Origin: Paludibacter sp.
Lineage (GTDB): Bacteria > Bacteroidota > Bacteroidia > Bacteroidales > Paludibacteraceae
Assembly (NCBI GenBank): GCA_028705705.1
Contig: JAQWCZ010000151.1
Span: forward strand, 1-5,535
DNA length: 5,535 nt
Direction of reading: 5' to 3'
Part shown: in pieces, positions 1 to 5,535 of the stretch
Position numbering within the stretch: the first letter of the stretch is position 1
Layout of the letters: each line of letters begins with the position of its first letter
Translations under genes and position numbers: made by a program
Notes under the pieces: model-generated
Told to the model about the DNA's origin: nothing
What the model saw: the letters and a program-made list of their open reading frames with translations, nothing else
Databases searched by the model: none

Positions 1-2
1 TG

Positions 3-551
3 TTCTCCGACCCTTCTGTGTTGGGACTCTTTTTTCTCGGTGGTATCATCATGCTTGAAAAAAGTCAGGGATTATTGCAGATTTTCGTGGTTAGTCCGCT
101 TCGCACATCCGAATATCTTATTTCCAAAATGCTTTCACTCGGCCTTGTGTCGGTGTTGGCAACAATCGCGATTACCTTGTTCAGCGGCTATTACCACGTT
201 AATTGGTGGCTGATTGTTCCTGTAACATTACTCACATCAGGTATTTTTACACTTTGCGGTGTTTTAATCTCGGCTGGTTGTCGCAATGTGAACCAATATC
301 TGCTGAAAAGTATTCCTTATATGTTGTTGTTCGTGCTGCCCTGTTTCTCGCTCATTGGTTTTCCTTATTCGGAAATTTTTATGATTGTCCCTCCTGTTCC
401 GGCGCTTAAACTGATGCTTGGCGCTTATGTAAATGAGGTGACGCTGATAGAGTCGGTGTTAATTCTTTTGTATCTGACTTTAATGAATTATGTGCTTTTC
501 AGGTGGGCGACTGCTGTTTTTGAAAAAAGAATTGTCTTCGAAGAAATTTAA
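3..551 (+). CDS. ABC-2 type transporter permease, 5' partial
   Basis: This is the C-terminal 182 residues of an integral membrane subunit of an ABC exporter. The reading frame is open to the left edge, and the GTG at 18 is an internal valine, so the true start lies outside the window. Hydrophobic segments lie near visible residues 6-18, 43-62, 68-91, 104-120 and 148-168, which suits the ABC-2 fold. The segment at residues 19-35 (EKSQGLLQ, then SPLR) matches the cytoplasmic element of ABC-2 permeases, where an acidic/Gly-containing stretch is followed by a Pro-containing loop and an 'E-x-L-x-x-K' helix. The gene ends 10 bases before the next permease, so the two are almost certainly co-transcribed. 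The arrangement resembles two-permease exporters annotated as fluoroquinolone or drug export systems, but the substrate cannot be read from the sequence. No ATP-binding domain is visible; it is presumably encoded upstream. Confidence 0.85.
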   Translation, partial: FSDPSVLGLFFLGGIIMLEKSQGLLQIFVVSPLRTSEYLISKMLSLGLVSVLATIAITLFSGYYHVNWWLIVPVTLLTSGIFTLCGVLISAGCRNVNQYLLKSIPYMLLFVLPCFSLIGFPYSEIFMIVPPVPALKLMLGAYVNEVTLIESVLILLYLTLMNYVLFRWATAVFEKRIVFEEI

Positions 552-561
552 TGCTGTGTCG

Positions 562-1269
562 ATGAAAACAATGAACAACTTCAGAAATGATTTCAAACTG
601 ATTACACGGGACGAAGTAACAGGCATCCTACTTTTTGCTCCGCTGTTGATGATCGTTGTGTTTAAACTGCTAATCTTGTTTCTGATTCCGTTTTTACAGA
701 GCAAAACAAGTTTTGACATTACGCCTTACCACGGATATGTTGTTTCGGTATTGTTGATTTTGTCGTCGGGTATGCTTGGTATCGTTACCGGCTTTCTGAT
801 GATTGATGACCGGGACGGGAGTATAACCGAACTCATGGCGGTTACTCCGCTGGGAAGAGGTGGCTATTTATTCAACCGGCTGTTGCTGATTGCGTTGCTG
901 TCGTTTGTCTATACATTTTTAGTCTATGTTTTCTTTGCTGAAATTTTATCCGGTTTTTTCTTCGTATTATTCCTGGCTTTATTGCAGGCTATTTATGCTT
1001 CTATTGTCGGATTGTTATTATTTATGGGTGCAGAAGATAAAGTTAAAGGGCTGACTTATGCCAAAGCGCTGAATATCATGATGCTTTTTGCCCTTTCCGA
1101 TTTGACTGATATGCGCTGGCTGCACATTGTTTCCGGGTTCTTCCCTACCTACTGGTTCAGTAAAATGATACGTTCACTCGATTACACCGATATGCTTATT
1201 GGTTTGCTTGTTCATCTTTTATGGATCGTATTCCTCTCCTTCAGATTTCTGAAAAGTCCGAGTAAATGA
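562..1269 (+). CDS. ABC-2 type transporter permease, second subunit
   Basis: This is a complete 235-residue integral membrane protein, probably the partner of the permease just upstream in a heterodimeric ABC exporter. Hydrophobic segments lie near residues 21-45, 58-81, 104-128, 131-155, 168-179 and 209-228. Residues 82-106 (DDRDGSITELMAVTPL and onward) align by eye with the EKSQGLLQ...SPLR element of the first permease, and the ends also correspond (FFPTYWFSKMIRSL here, PPVPALKLMLGAY there), so the two look like tandem paralogues. I chose ATG 562, 10 bases after the upstream stop. The frame is open further upstream to 490, but that part overlaps the first permease and reads as non-homologous filler. 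ATG 571 (residue 4) is an alternative. No Shine-Dalgarno sequence is present, as is usual for Bacteroidota. The transported substrate is unknown. Confidence 0.85.
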   Translation: MKTMNNFRNDFKLITRDEVTGILLFAPLLMIVVFKLLILFLIPFLQSKTSFDITPYHGYVVSVLLILSSGMLGIVTGFLMIDDRDGSITELMAVTPLGRGGYLFNRLLLIALLSFVYTFLVYVFFAEILSGFFFVLFLALLQAIYASIVGLLLFMGAEDKVKGLTYAKALNIMMLFALSDLTDMRWLHIVSGFFPTYWFSKMIRSLDYTDMLIGLLVHLLWIVFLSFRFLKSPSK

Positions 1270-1296
1270 TAGTTGGAAATCTTTGTGATAGACGTC

Positions 1297-1319
1297 ATCA
1301 ATATCGTTATTGATTTTTT
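1297..1319 (+). terminator. Candidate intrinsic terminator of the permease operon
   Basis: A perfect 7-bp stem (ATCAATA at 1297-1303, TATTGAT at 1308-1314) closes a TCGT loop and runs directly into a tract of six T residues (1314-1319). It lies 27 bases after the permease stop and 77 bases before the superoxide dismutase start. The stem is mostly A-T pairs, so it may terminate only partly. Confidence 0.5.
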
Positions 1320-1396
1320 CTACCAAACACAAAAGCATGATTTGATGTTTTACGGTTACATAAAAAGAATTATAGTAACATTAAAATATTATCATC

Positions 1397-1972
1397 ATGA
1401 AATTTGAACTTCCCGCATTACCGTACGAAACAGGTGCATTGGAACCTGTAATTGGCAAACAAACCGTAGAATTACATTATGGCAAACATTTCCAGGCTTA
1501 TATCACCAATTTGAATAACCTGATTCCGGGGACAAAATATGAAAACATGGAGTTGGTTGATATTGTAAAGAGCAGCGATGGTCCGATATTCAACAACGCC
1601 GGACAGGCGCTGAATCATGACATCTATTTCCTGTCGTTTTCACCCAACGGGGGCGGTGCTCCATCAGGTAAATTAGCGGAAGCCATCAACAGTCAATTTG
1701 GAGATTTCGAAAACTTCAAAAAAGAATTCAATGCTGCTGCTGTATCCGTGTTTGGTTCAGGATGGGCATGGCTGGCTAAGGATGCCAACGGAAAATTGTC
1801 GATTGAGAAAGAACCTAATGGTAGCAATCCGGTTGTAAAAGGGTTGGTTCCGCTATTGGGATTCGATGTTTGGGAGCATGCGTATTACCTGGATTACCAA
1901 AACCGCAGACCTGATCATGTGAATGCCTTGTGGAATATCATCGACTGGAAAGCGGTGGAAAGCAGGTATTAA
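1397..1972 (+). CDS. sodB: Superoxide dismutase, Fe/Mn family (probably cambialistic)
   Basis: This 191-residue cytoplasmic enzyme converts superoxide to oxygen and hydrogen peroxide. It has the usual full length of an Fe/Mn SOD. The metal ligands are His27, His74, Asp157 and His161, the last two in the family signature DVWEHAYY. The second-sphere glutamine sits at position 70 (NNAGQALNH), the placement typical of iron SODs. Residue 155, two before the Asp ligand, is Gly, as in manganese and cambialistic enzymes, rather than the Thr of E. coli SodB. The sequence closely resembles the Bacteroides fragilis and Porphyromonas gingivalis enzymes as I recall them, which can use either metal. The ATG at 1397 begins the canonical N-terminus (FELPALPY) and has an A/T-rich leader without Shine-Dalgarno. 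It appears monocistronic, between two terminator-like hairpins. I could not identify a convincing promoter in the 127-base gap upstream. Confidence 0.97.
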   Translation: MKFELPALPYETGALEPVIGKQTVELHYGKHFQAYITNLNNLIPGTKYENMELVDIVKSSDGPIFNNAGQALNHDIYFLSFSPNGGGAPSGKLAEAINSQFGDFENFKKEFNAAAVSVFGSGWAWLAKDANGKLSIEKEPNGSNPVVKGLVPLLGFDVWEHAYYLDYQNRRPDHVNALWNIIDWKAVESRY

Positions 1973-2013
1973 AAAGTATTATTAGCTAGTTGAAAATAAG
2001 TGTGTGTTTAGGT

Positions 2014-2034
2014 GGACAGGGAAGATCCCTGTCC
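2014..2034. terminator. Hairpin terminator between convergent sod and surface-protein genes
   Basis: A perfect 9-bp inverted repeat (GGACAGGGA at 2014-2022, TCCCTGTCC at 2026-2034) encloses an AGA triloop. It is followed on the + strand by the T-rich but interrupted stretch ATTATTTAT. It lies 41 bases after the sod stop and 20 bases beyond the stop of the convergent minus-strand gene. The tail fits termination of the + strand better; the minus-strand side has no T-tract. Confidence 0.75.
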
Positions 2035-2054
2035 ATTATTTATGTGTAAGTTCT

Positions 2055-4346
2055 TTATGTGATAATAATTTTCTTGACAAAGGAGTTGCTGCGAGTGTTA
2101 ATTATCAGTAAATAAGCTCCATGCAGATTCGTATGTTTTATTGTACGTGTATTATTATCTACCTTTTCACAAAGTTTTCCATTCATGTCATATATTTCTA
2201 TTGAAATAATATGTAAGTCTAAATCAGAGATAATAATTTGTTTTGTTTGAGAATTATAAAATATTTTGTAATTTCCTTCCTTAGTGATATTGTTGTGTGA
2301 TAAAAAATTACCTTCCTTTTGCCAAACCAGATATGGATAACCTGAATTAATTTCGGGATTTATTTCCCAATAATCTTTTTGTCCATTTTGTGTTTCTCCT
2401 GTCATGTCCCATGTTGCATTTAAGAATGTAGAAGTATTTTTCAATTCCAGGCTCGTTTTTTCAATCGCGCTGAAGTATGAATTATTCTCACCACATCCTA
2501 GTTTTGAAGACATGTTTTTATTCCAAAACGAAAGATCTACTTCTGCCTTGTTGATGTTTTTTCCTGCAAAACTCCCAATGGTTATGTTTCCTGATACGGT
2601 ATTCGTGCAATAACAATAATGGATATATGTGTATGCGTCGGTATTTACCCCAACAAATCCGCCGGAGTAATAATCTCCTGATACGTCGCATGTTGTGTAG
2701 CAGTTGGAGATTTTTCCTGTTGCTTGATTTAGACCCAATAATCCACCAACCTGAGATTGACCAGATACTGTACCAATCGAAAGGCAAGCATTAATTGTAG
2801 AATATGCATTACTTCCCACCAGTCCGCCAATTTGTTCTGTACCAGATACATTTACGACAGTAAAACAGTTGGCAATATTTGCATTGTTAAAATTATAACC
2901 AACTAATCCGCCCACATTAGTTGTTCCTGAGATATTTCCTTTATAATAACAATTAGTTACAGAGCCTTTCCACAATAATCCGATTAATCCCCCTATACAA
3001 ACGGAGAACTGAGAGCCAATTATTGTAGCGACAGAATGGCATTGGTTGATTTGGGCTTTTGTGTCAAAAGACAAACCAATTAATCCTCCAGTATTTTCAG
3101 TTCCATTTACTATTCCACTTGTAAAACAATCTTTTATAGAAGGGTAAGCATTGACATTAGATCCATATAATAATCCCACTAATCCTCCTACATTTTTTTT
3201 GCCGGAAATTTCACCGTTAACAACACAGTTTTTCATTGAGTTGACCTTGTTTGTGGAAGTGAAAGTACCCGCAATTCCACCTACGGTATTTGATCCGATA
3301 ATGTAGGCTGAGTCAATCGTCAGGCTGTCGATGTTGTTCCCTGTTGCACATCCGAAAAAACCTACTGAATCAGTCTTAGCTCGATTAATATATAATCCTT
3401 TTATTTTATTCCCCTTGCCATTATATGATCCGTAAAAAATTCTTTTAGTGTTTCCGATAGGAGAAAAACCAAGACCATTGTTCCAGTTAACAGTAGAAGA
3501 TGCGTCGATATCAGCCACTTGAATATAGTCTTTAGCCCAGTAGTTGAAGTTTTCCGATAGCCATTTTAGATTTTGAATAGTGGCAATCTGATATGGATCA
3601 GTAGGAGTGCCGCTACCTTTTGGAATGTGTGGTGAATGTGTATCGACTATGGTCGTGAAAAGTGTCCAGTATTTTGCGGCTCTATAACTGTCAGATGAAC
3701 CGTCGGGAACCGTCAAAACACAACCAGATTGGTTGAAACCGTAAAAAGTATTCGTAGCTATAGTTAAAGGATAGCAAATACCGACATATAAACTTTTAAG
3801 GTTTACACATCCAGATAAAAAGCGATCTCCAATTTTCTTTACAGAATAAGGTATGATTAAACTTTCAAGACCAGAACAGTTTTCAAAAGCATTGTTTTTG
3901 ATCTCTAGAACGCTCTCAGGAATTATGAAATTAACTAATCCCGTACAATTGAGGAACGATTTGAACTGGATTGTCCTAACAAATCGAGGAAGAATAATTG
4001 ATTTGAGACTTGCCTTGTCCTTAAATGCATAAGAGGGAATCTCATCTTCTAAATACACCGAAGTTATTTCGCCCATATCCTGAGTTCCATCTGTGCCTGT
4101 ATATGCTGAAATTGTTGATTTTCCAAGATCAATAACTGATAACTGGGGCAGAGAATCCCGGATAAACTTAAAATCACGCGCATTAATCACTCCTTCTACG
4201 ATTAAATTCGTAACCTCATTTTTTTCCGAATTGTCGAAGAATAAAGATAAGGTTCCCGCAGTCGACACGGAAATCTGTTTAGAAACTTGAGATAAACTTG
4301 ATATGATGTTTAAAAACATCAAAGTCCCCAAAATTATTCTTTTCAT
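2055..4346 (-). CDS. Secreted LRR_5/GLUG repeat protein with T9SS sorting domain
   Basis: This 763-residue protein is probably exported and anchored at the cell surface. Residues 1-19 form a signal peptide (MKRIILG, then a hydrophobic core to about Ser19). Residues 94-205 carry BspA-like leucine-rich repeats (LRR_5) with a 23-residue period, marked by Cys134, Cys157 and Cys180. Residues 210-236 form the usual cap (VPDGSSDSY...YW). A linker with the typical GSGTPTDPYQIATIQNLKWL motif (244-263) leads into GLUG repeats at about 328-600: GG-L-G-type motifs at 355, 386, 419, 451, 478, 506, 533 and 561, with a degenerate copy at 590. Residues about 693-763 resemble a type A T9SS sorting domain (IYDMNGKL, then LHGAYLLII and a basic KK before the end). 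A role in adhesion or substrate binding is inferred from these families; no catalytic motif is visible. The gene is more AT-rich than its neighbours and stands alone, convergent with sod. Confidence 0.9.
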   Translation of the reverse strand: MKRIILGTLMFLNIISSLSQVSKQISVSTAGTLSLFFDNSEKNEVTNLIVEGVINARDFKFIRDSLPQLSVIDLGKSTISAYTGTDGTQDMGEITSVYLEDEIPSYAFKDKASLKSIILPRFVRTIQFKSFLNCTGLVNFIIPESVLEIKNNAFENCSGLESLIIPYSVKKIGDRFLSGCVNLKSLYVGICYPLTIATNTFYGFNQSGCVLTVPDGSSDSYRAAKYWTLFTTIVDTHSPHIPKGSGTPTDPYQIATIQNLKWLSENFNYWAKDYIQVADIDASSTVNWNNGLGFSPIGNTKRIFYGSYNGKGNKIKGLYINRAKTDSVGFFGCATGNNIDSLTIDSAYIIGSNTVGGIAGTFTSTNKVNSMKNCVVNGEISGKKNVGGLVGLLYGSNVNAYPSIKDCFTSGIVNGTENTGGLIGLSFDTKAQINQCHSVATIIGSQFSVCIGGLIGLLWKGSVTNCYYKGNISGTTNVGGLVGYNFNNANIANCFTVVNVSGTEQIGGLVGSNAYSTINACLSIGTVSGQSQVGGLLGLNQATGKISNCYTTCDVSGDYYSGGFVGVNTDAYTYIHYCYCTNTVSGNITIGSFAGKNINKAEVDLSFWNKNMSSKLGCGENNSYFSAIEKTSLELKNTSTFLNATWDMTGETQNGQKDYWEINPEINSGYPYLVWQKEGNFLSHNNITKEGNYKIFYNSQTKQIIISDLDLHIISIEIYDMNGKLCEKVDNNTRTIKHTNLHGAYLLIINTRSNSFVKKIIIT
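2558..3367 (-). repeat. GLUG tandem repeat region within the surface protein
   Basis: This segment encodes residues about 327-596 of the surface protein. It has eight clear GLUG-type units and one degenerate unit, spaced 27-33 residues apart. Each unit ends in a [VITS]GG[LFI].G turn, and most begin with a strand ending in Cys (Cys374, 407, 436, 466, 494, 521, 549 and 578). The repeats are diverged at the DNA level, so this is a protein repeat rather than a recent DNA duplication. Confidence 0.85.
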
Positions 4347-4494
4347 ACCTTATAACTAACAAAAATAAGCAAGAATAAATAATATATGATTCTAATTATT
4401 AAGATTCTAATTTATTTGTAAAAATGGATATTCCTCAGAGGTAAAAGACGTAATAAACTTTTTTACAATAGGATGCTCCGATTATATTTTGCTG

Positions 4495-4502
4495 CAAAGT
4501 TA
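4495..4502 (-). promoter_or_regulatory. Candidate Bacteroidota -7 box for the surface-protein gene
   Basis: Read on the minus strand this is TAACTTTG, an exact match to the Bacteroidota primary sigma -7 consensus TAnnTTTG. It is followed by CAGC, a common continuation in these genomes. I find no clear -33 TTTG upstream at the usual spacing. If used, transcription would begin near 4489 and leave a leader of about 140 bases before the ATG at 4346. Confidence 0.45.
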
Positions 4503-4522
4503 CAGATTGGTTTTGTAACTTT
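4496..4522. promoter_or_regulatory. Perfect 9-bp inverted repeat overlapping the -7 box
   Basis: AAAGTTACA (4496-4504) and TGTAACTTT (4514-4522) are perfect inverted copies around a 9-base spacer. One arm contains most of the minus-strand -7 box. The other arm gives TAACTTTC (4516-4523) on the plus strand, one base from the same consensus and pointing toward the small ORF. It could be an operator for a dimeric regulator or a pair of divergent -7 boxes; the sequence does not decide which. Confidence 0.45.
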
Positions 4523-4625
4523 CATCAGTTTACTTTAAAAAGATAAAAATTATTTTTTCCCCTGATATAATTTTTCTTATATACACACGTTAATAAGTCA
4601 GAACCAACAATAATTGATATTGCCT

Positions 4626-4808
4626 ATGCAAAAAACCATTACTCCGTTAAACAAAACTGATTTACAACAAACGCCACAACAGTTAAAGGACTGTTCAGAC
4701 AACATGCAACCCTCAGATTTCTCCATTCAGAAAATATTGCAGTTCGCTGCAAATTACAGAGTGCAAAAAATAAGTGAAAATCAGTATATTGAAATGAATC
4801 TTAGTTAA
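4626..4808 (+). CDS. Small hypothetical protein, 60 residues
   Basis: I do not recognise a named family. The 60-residue product has a polar, Gln/Thr-rich first half (residues 1-30, with Cys23) and a more regular second half (residues 31-60: DFSIQKILQFAANYRV, then an acidic/polar end in EMNLS). The second half looks like one amphipathic helix and a short strand. There is no signal peptide or membrane segment, so a cytoplasmic location is likely. Evidence that it is real is contextual: it fills the gap between a divergent promoter region and a strong intrinsic terminator whose stem begins within its stop codon. I chose ATG 4626 over the in-frame TTG at 4614. ATG 4704 (Met27) is another possible start and would leave only the 34-residue second half. 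The second half resembles short Bacteroidales hypothetical proteins from memory only. Confidence 0.6.
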   Translation: MQKTITPLNKTDLQQTPQQLKDCSDNMQPSDFSIQKILQFAANYRVQKISENQYIEMNLS

Positions 4809-4847
4809 AAAAAAAGACTTCCGGATAAATGGAAGTCTTTTTTTTTT
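4807..4847. terminator. Strong intrinsic terminator, probably bidirectional
   Basis: The core stem GACTTCC (4816-4822) / GGAAGTC (4831-4837) encloses an 8-base loop. It is flanked by nine A residues (4807-4815) on the left and ten T residues (4838-4847) on the right, which can extend the stem or serve as U-tracts on either strand. The left A-tract begins inside the TAA stop of the small ORF, so this is its terminator. Confidence 0.9.
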
Positions 4848-4854
4848 AATTTTG
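4847..4854 (+). promoter_or_regulatory. Candidate -7 box of rpe
   Basis: TAATTTTG matches TAnnTTTG exactly and starts on the last T of the preceding terminator. Transcription would then begin near 4860, which places the in-frame ATG at 4856 upstream of the transcript start and favours ATG 4877, with a leader of about 17 bases. No -33 TTTG is seen; that position falls in the hairpin. Confidence 0.5.
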
Positions 4855-4876
4855 CATGAATCTAAATATTGTATGT

Positions 4877-5524
4877 ATGCAAAGAATTATCTCTCCTTCA
4901 ATATTAGCTGCTGATTTCAGTAATTTAAAGGCTGCCTGCAAAATGATTAACCGTAGTGAAGCTGAATGGATTCATATCGATGTAATGGATGGGGTTTTTG
5001 TGCCTAATATATCTTTTGGCTTTCCAGTGCTGGAAGCGATTACGAAATATTGCATGAAACTGATCGATGTACACATCATGATCGTGCATCCGGAAAAATA
5101 CGTGAAACGTTTTGCTGAAGCCGGAGCTGAAATGCTGACCTTTCATTATGAGGCGACTGAAAATCCGGATGAAGTGATTGATTTGATTCGCCATGAAGGC
5201 ATTAAAGTGGGTATTACCATCAATCCCGATGTGCCGGTTGCTGCCCTGAAACCTTATATAGATAAAGTTGATATGGTGCTGCTGATGAGTGTTTTCGCGG
5301 GTTATGGCGGACAAAAATTCAGGGAGGAGAGTTACGACCGATTAAAAGAGCTGAAAAGCATGGTAGATGAACTTAATCCCGCTTGTCTGATTCAGGTTGA
5401 TGGCGGTGTGTCGATTAACAACGCTAAAAAACTGTTCGATCACGGCGCCAATGTCCTCGTTGCCGGCAGCGCGGAGTTTAATGCCCCTGATCCAAAGGAA
5501 ATGATTCGAAAAATGCTGTTATAG
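4877..5524 (+). CDS. rpe: Ribulose-phosphate 3-epimerase
   Basis: This 215-residue cytoplasmic TIM-barrel enzyme interconverts D-ribulose 5-phosphate and D-xylulose 5-phosphate in the non-oxidative pentose phosphate pathway. Family motifs appear in order: ISPSILAADF (5-14, with Ser8), HIDVMDG (33-39, with metal ligands His33 and Asp35), VHIMI (65-69, with His66), MSV (137-139) followed by GGQKF, VDGGV (174-178, with the second acid/base Asp175) and the phosphate-binding AGSAEF (196-201). Length is normal for the family. I chose ATG 4877 because MQRIISPSIL matches the usual N-terminus; ATG 4856 would add seven residues and probably lies upstream of the transcript start. One oddity is MSVFAGYGGQ where most relatives have MSVNPGFGGQ. 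An ATG at 5531, seven bases after the stop, could start a following co-transcribed gene, but only five bases of it are visible. Confidence 0.96.
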   Translation: MQRIISPSILAADFSNLKAACKMINRSEAEWIHIDVMDGVFVPNISFGFPVLEAITKYCMKLIDVHIMIVHPEKYVKRFAEAGAEMLTFHYEATENPDEVIDLIRHEGIKVGITINPDVPVAALKPYIDKVDMVLLMSVFAGYGGQKFREESYDRLKELKSMVDELNPACLIQVDGGVSINNAKKLFDHGANVLVAGSAEFNAPDPKEMIRKMLL

Positions 5525-5535
5525 AGAATAATGAA

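Larger units (their letters stand above)
4347..4625. other. Divergent intergenic region
   Basis: This AT-rich gap of 279 bases separates the minus-strand surface-protein gene from the plus-strand small ORF. It holds a -7-like box and a dyad near 4495-4523 (listed separately). It also has a 10-bp direct repeat, GATTCTAATT, at 4388-4397 and 4403-4412 (period 15), which would lie in the leader of the minus-strand gene. A TATAAT-like hexamer at 4566-4571 has no matching upstream element. I see no tRNA and no ORF that I would call a gene. Confidence 0.6.

Noticed and set aside
490..561. Upstream extension of the second permease frame
   Set aside because: It overlaps the end of the first permease and adds 24 residues with no membrane or family character; ATG 562 gives a normal permease start.
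551..565. ATG overlapping the stop of the first permease (TAATG), suggesting translational coupling
   Set aside because: This ATG is out of frame with the second permease and reaches a stop after four codons.
1321..1396. Promoter of sod (TTTG at 1341, TATAGT at 1371)
   Set aside because: The spacing of 26 bases is too long for the Bacteroidota -33/-7 pair and no TAnnTTTG box is present, so I do not call it.
2518..2787. 89-codon frame on the minus strand within the surface-protein gene
   Set aside because: It overlaps the GLUG-coding region in another frame and reads as Arg/Trp-rich shadow sequence.
2558..3367. CRISPR array or DNA tandem repeat
   Set aside because: The periodicity is 27-33 codons in protein sequence with diverged DNA; there are no identical short repeats with unique spacers.
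4925..5314. 129-codon open frame antisense to rpe
   Set aside because: It lies wholly inside a clear rpe gene; the product has no recognisable domain and is best explained by codon bias of the sense strand.
5531..5535. Start of a further gene after rpe (often comEC in Bacteroidales)
   Set aside because: Only ATGAA is visible before the window ends, too little to support a feature.
1..5535. A new multi-gene defence or mobile system
   Set aside because: No nuclease, transposase, integrase, reverse transcriptase, toxin-antitoxin pair or terminal repeats were seen; the genes are metabolic, transport and surface functions.

Overview
The window looks like a stretch of chromosome from a Bacteroidota bacterium, most probably of the order Bacteroidales. 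Four observations point there. The superoxide dismutase is of the Bacteroides/Porphyromonas type. One secreted protein carries a type IX secretion (T9SS) C-terminal sorting domain together with LRR_5 and GLUG repeats. Several sites match the Bacteroidota -7 promoter box TAnnTTTG. Start codons lack Shine-Dalgarno sequences and sit in AT-rich leaders. The T9SS signal argues against Bacteroides itself and fits Paludibacter-like or Porphyromonadaceae-like relatives, but the family cannot be fixed from this sequence alone.

Layout. Positions 3-1269 (+) hold two adjacent ABC-2 type membrane permeases. The first is cut by the left edge, and the ATPase is presumably upstream outside the window. They end in a weak hairpin/T-tract terminator (1297-1319). 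Positions 1397-1972 (+) encode a complete Fe/Mn superoxide dismutase, followed by a strong hairpin (2014-2034) between it and the convergent next gene. Positions 2055-4346 (-) encode a 763-residue secreted repeat protein, visibly more AT-rich than its neighbours. A 279-base divergent intergenic region (4347-4625) holds the likely promoter of that gene inside a perfect 9-bp dyad. Positions 4626-4808 (+) encode an unrecognised 60-residue protein that ends on a strong terminator (4807-4847). Positions 4877-5524 (+) encode ribulose-phosphate 3-epimerase, whose -7 box starts on the last base of that terminator's T-tract.

How the parts fit. The two permeases should form one heterodimeric exporter. 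The other genes look like separate transcription units: an oxidative-stress enzyme, a cell-surface repeat protein, a small unknown, and a pentose-phosphate enzyme. I see no mobile element, CRISPR array, tRNA or rRNA, and nothing that shows a new multi-gene system. The items most worth a second look are the surface protein (LRR_5 + GLUG with a cysteine ladder + T9SS tail), its dyad promoter, the small ORF, and the altered phosphate-loop motif of the epimerase.
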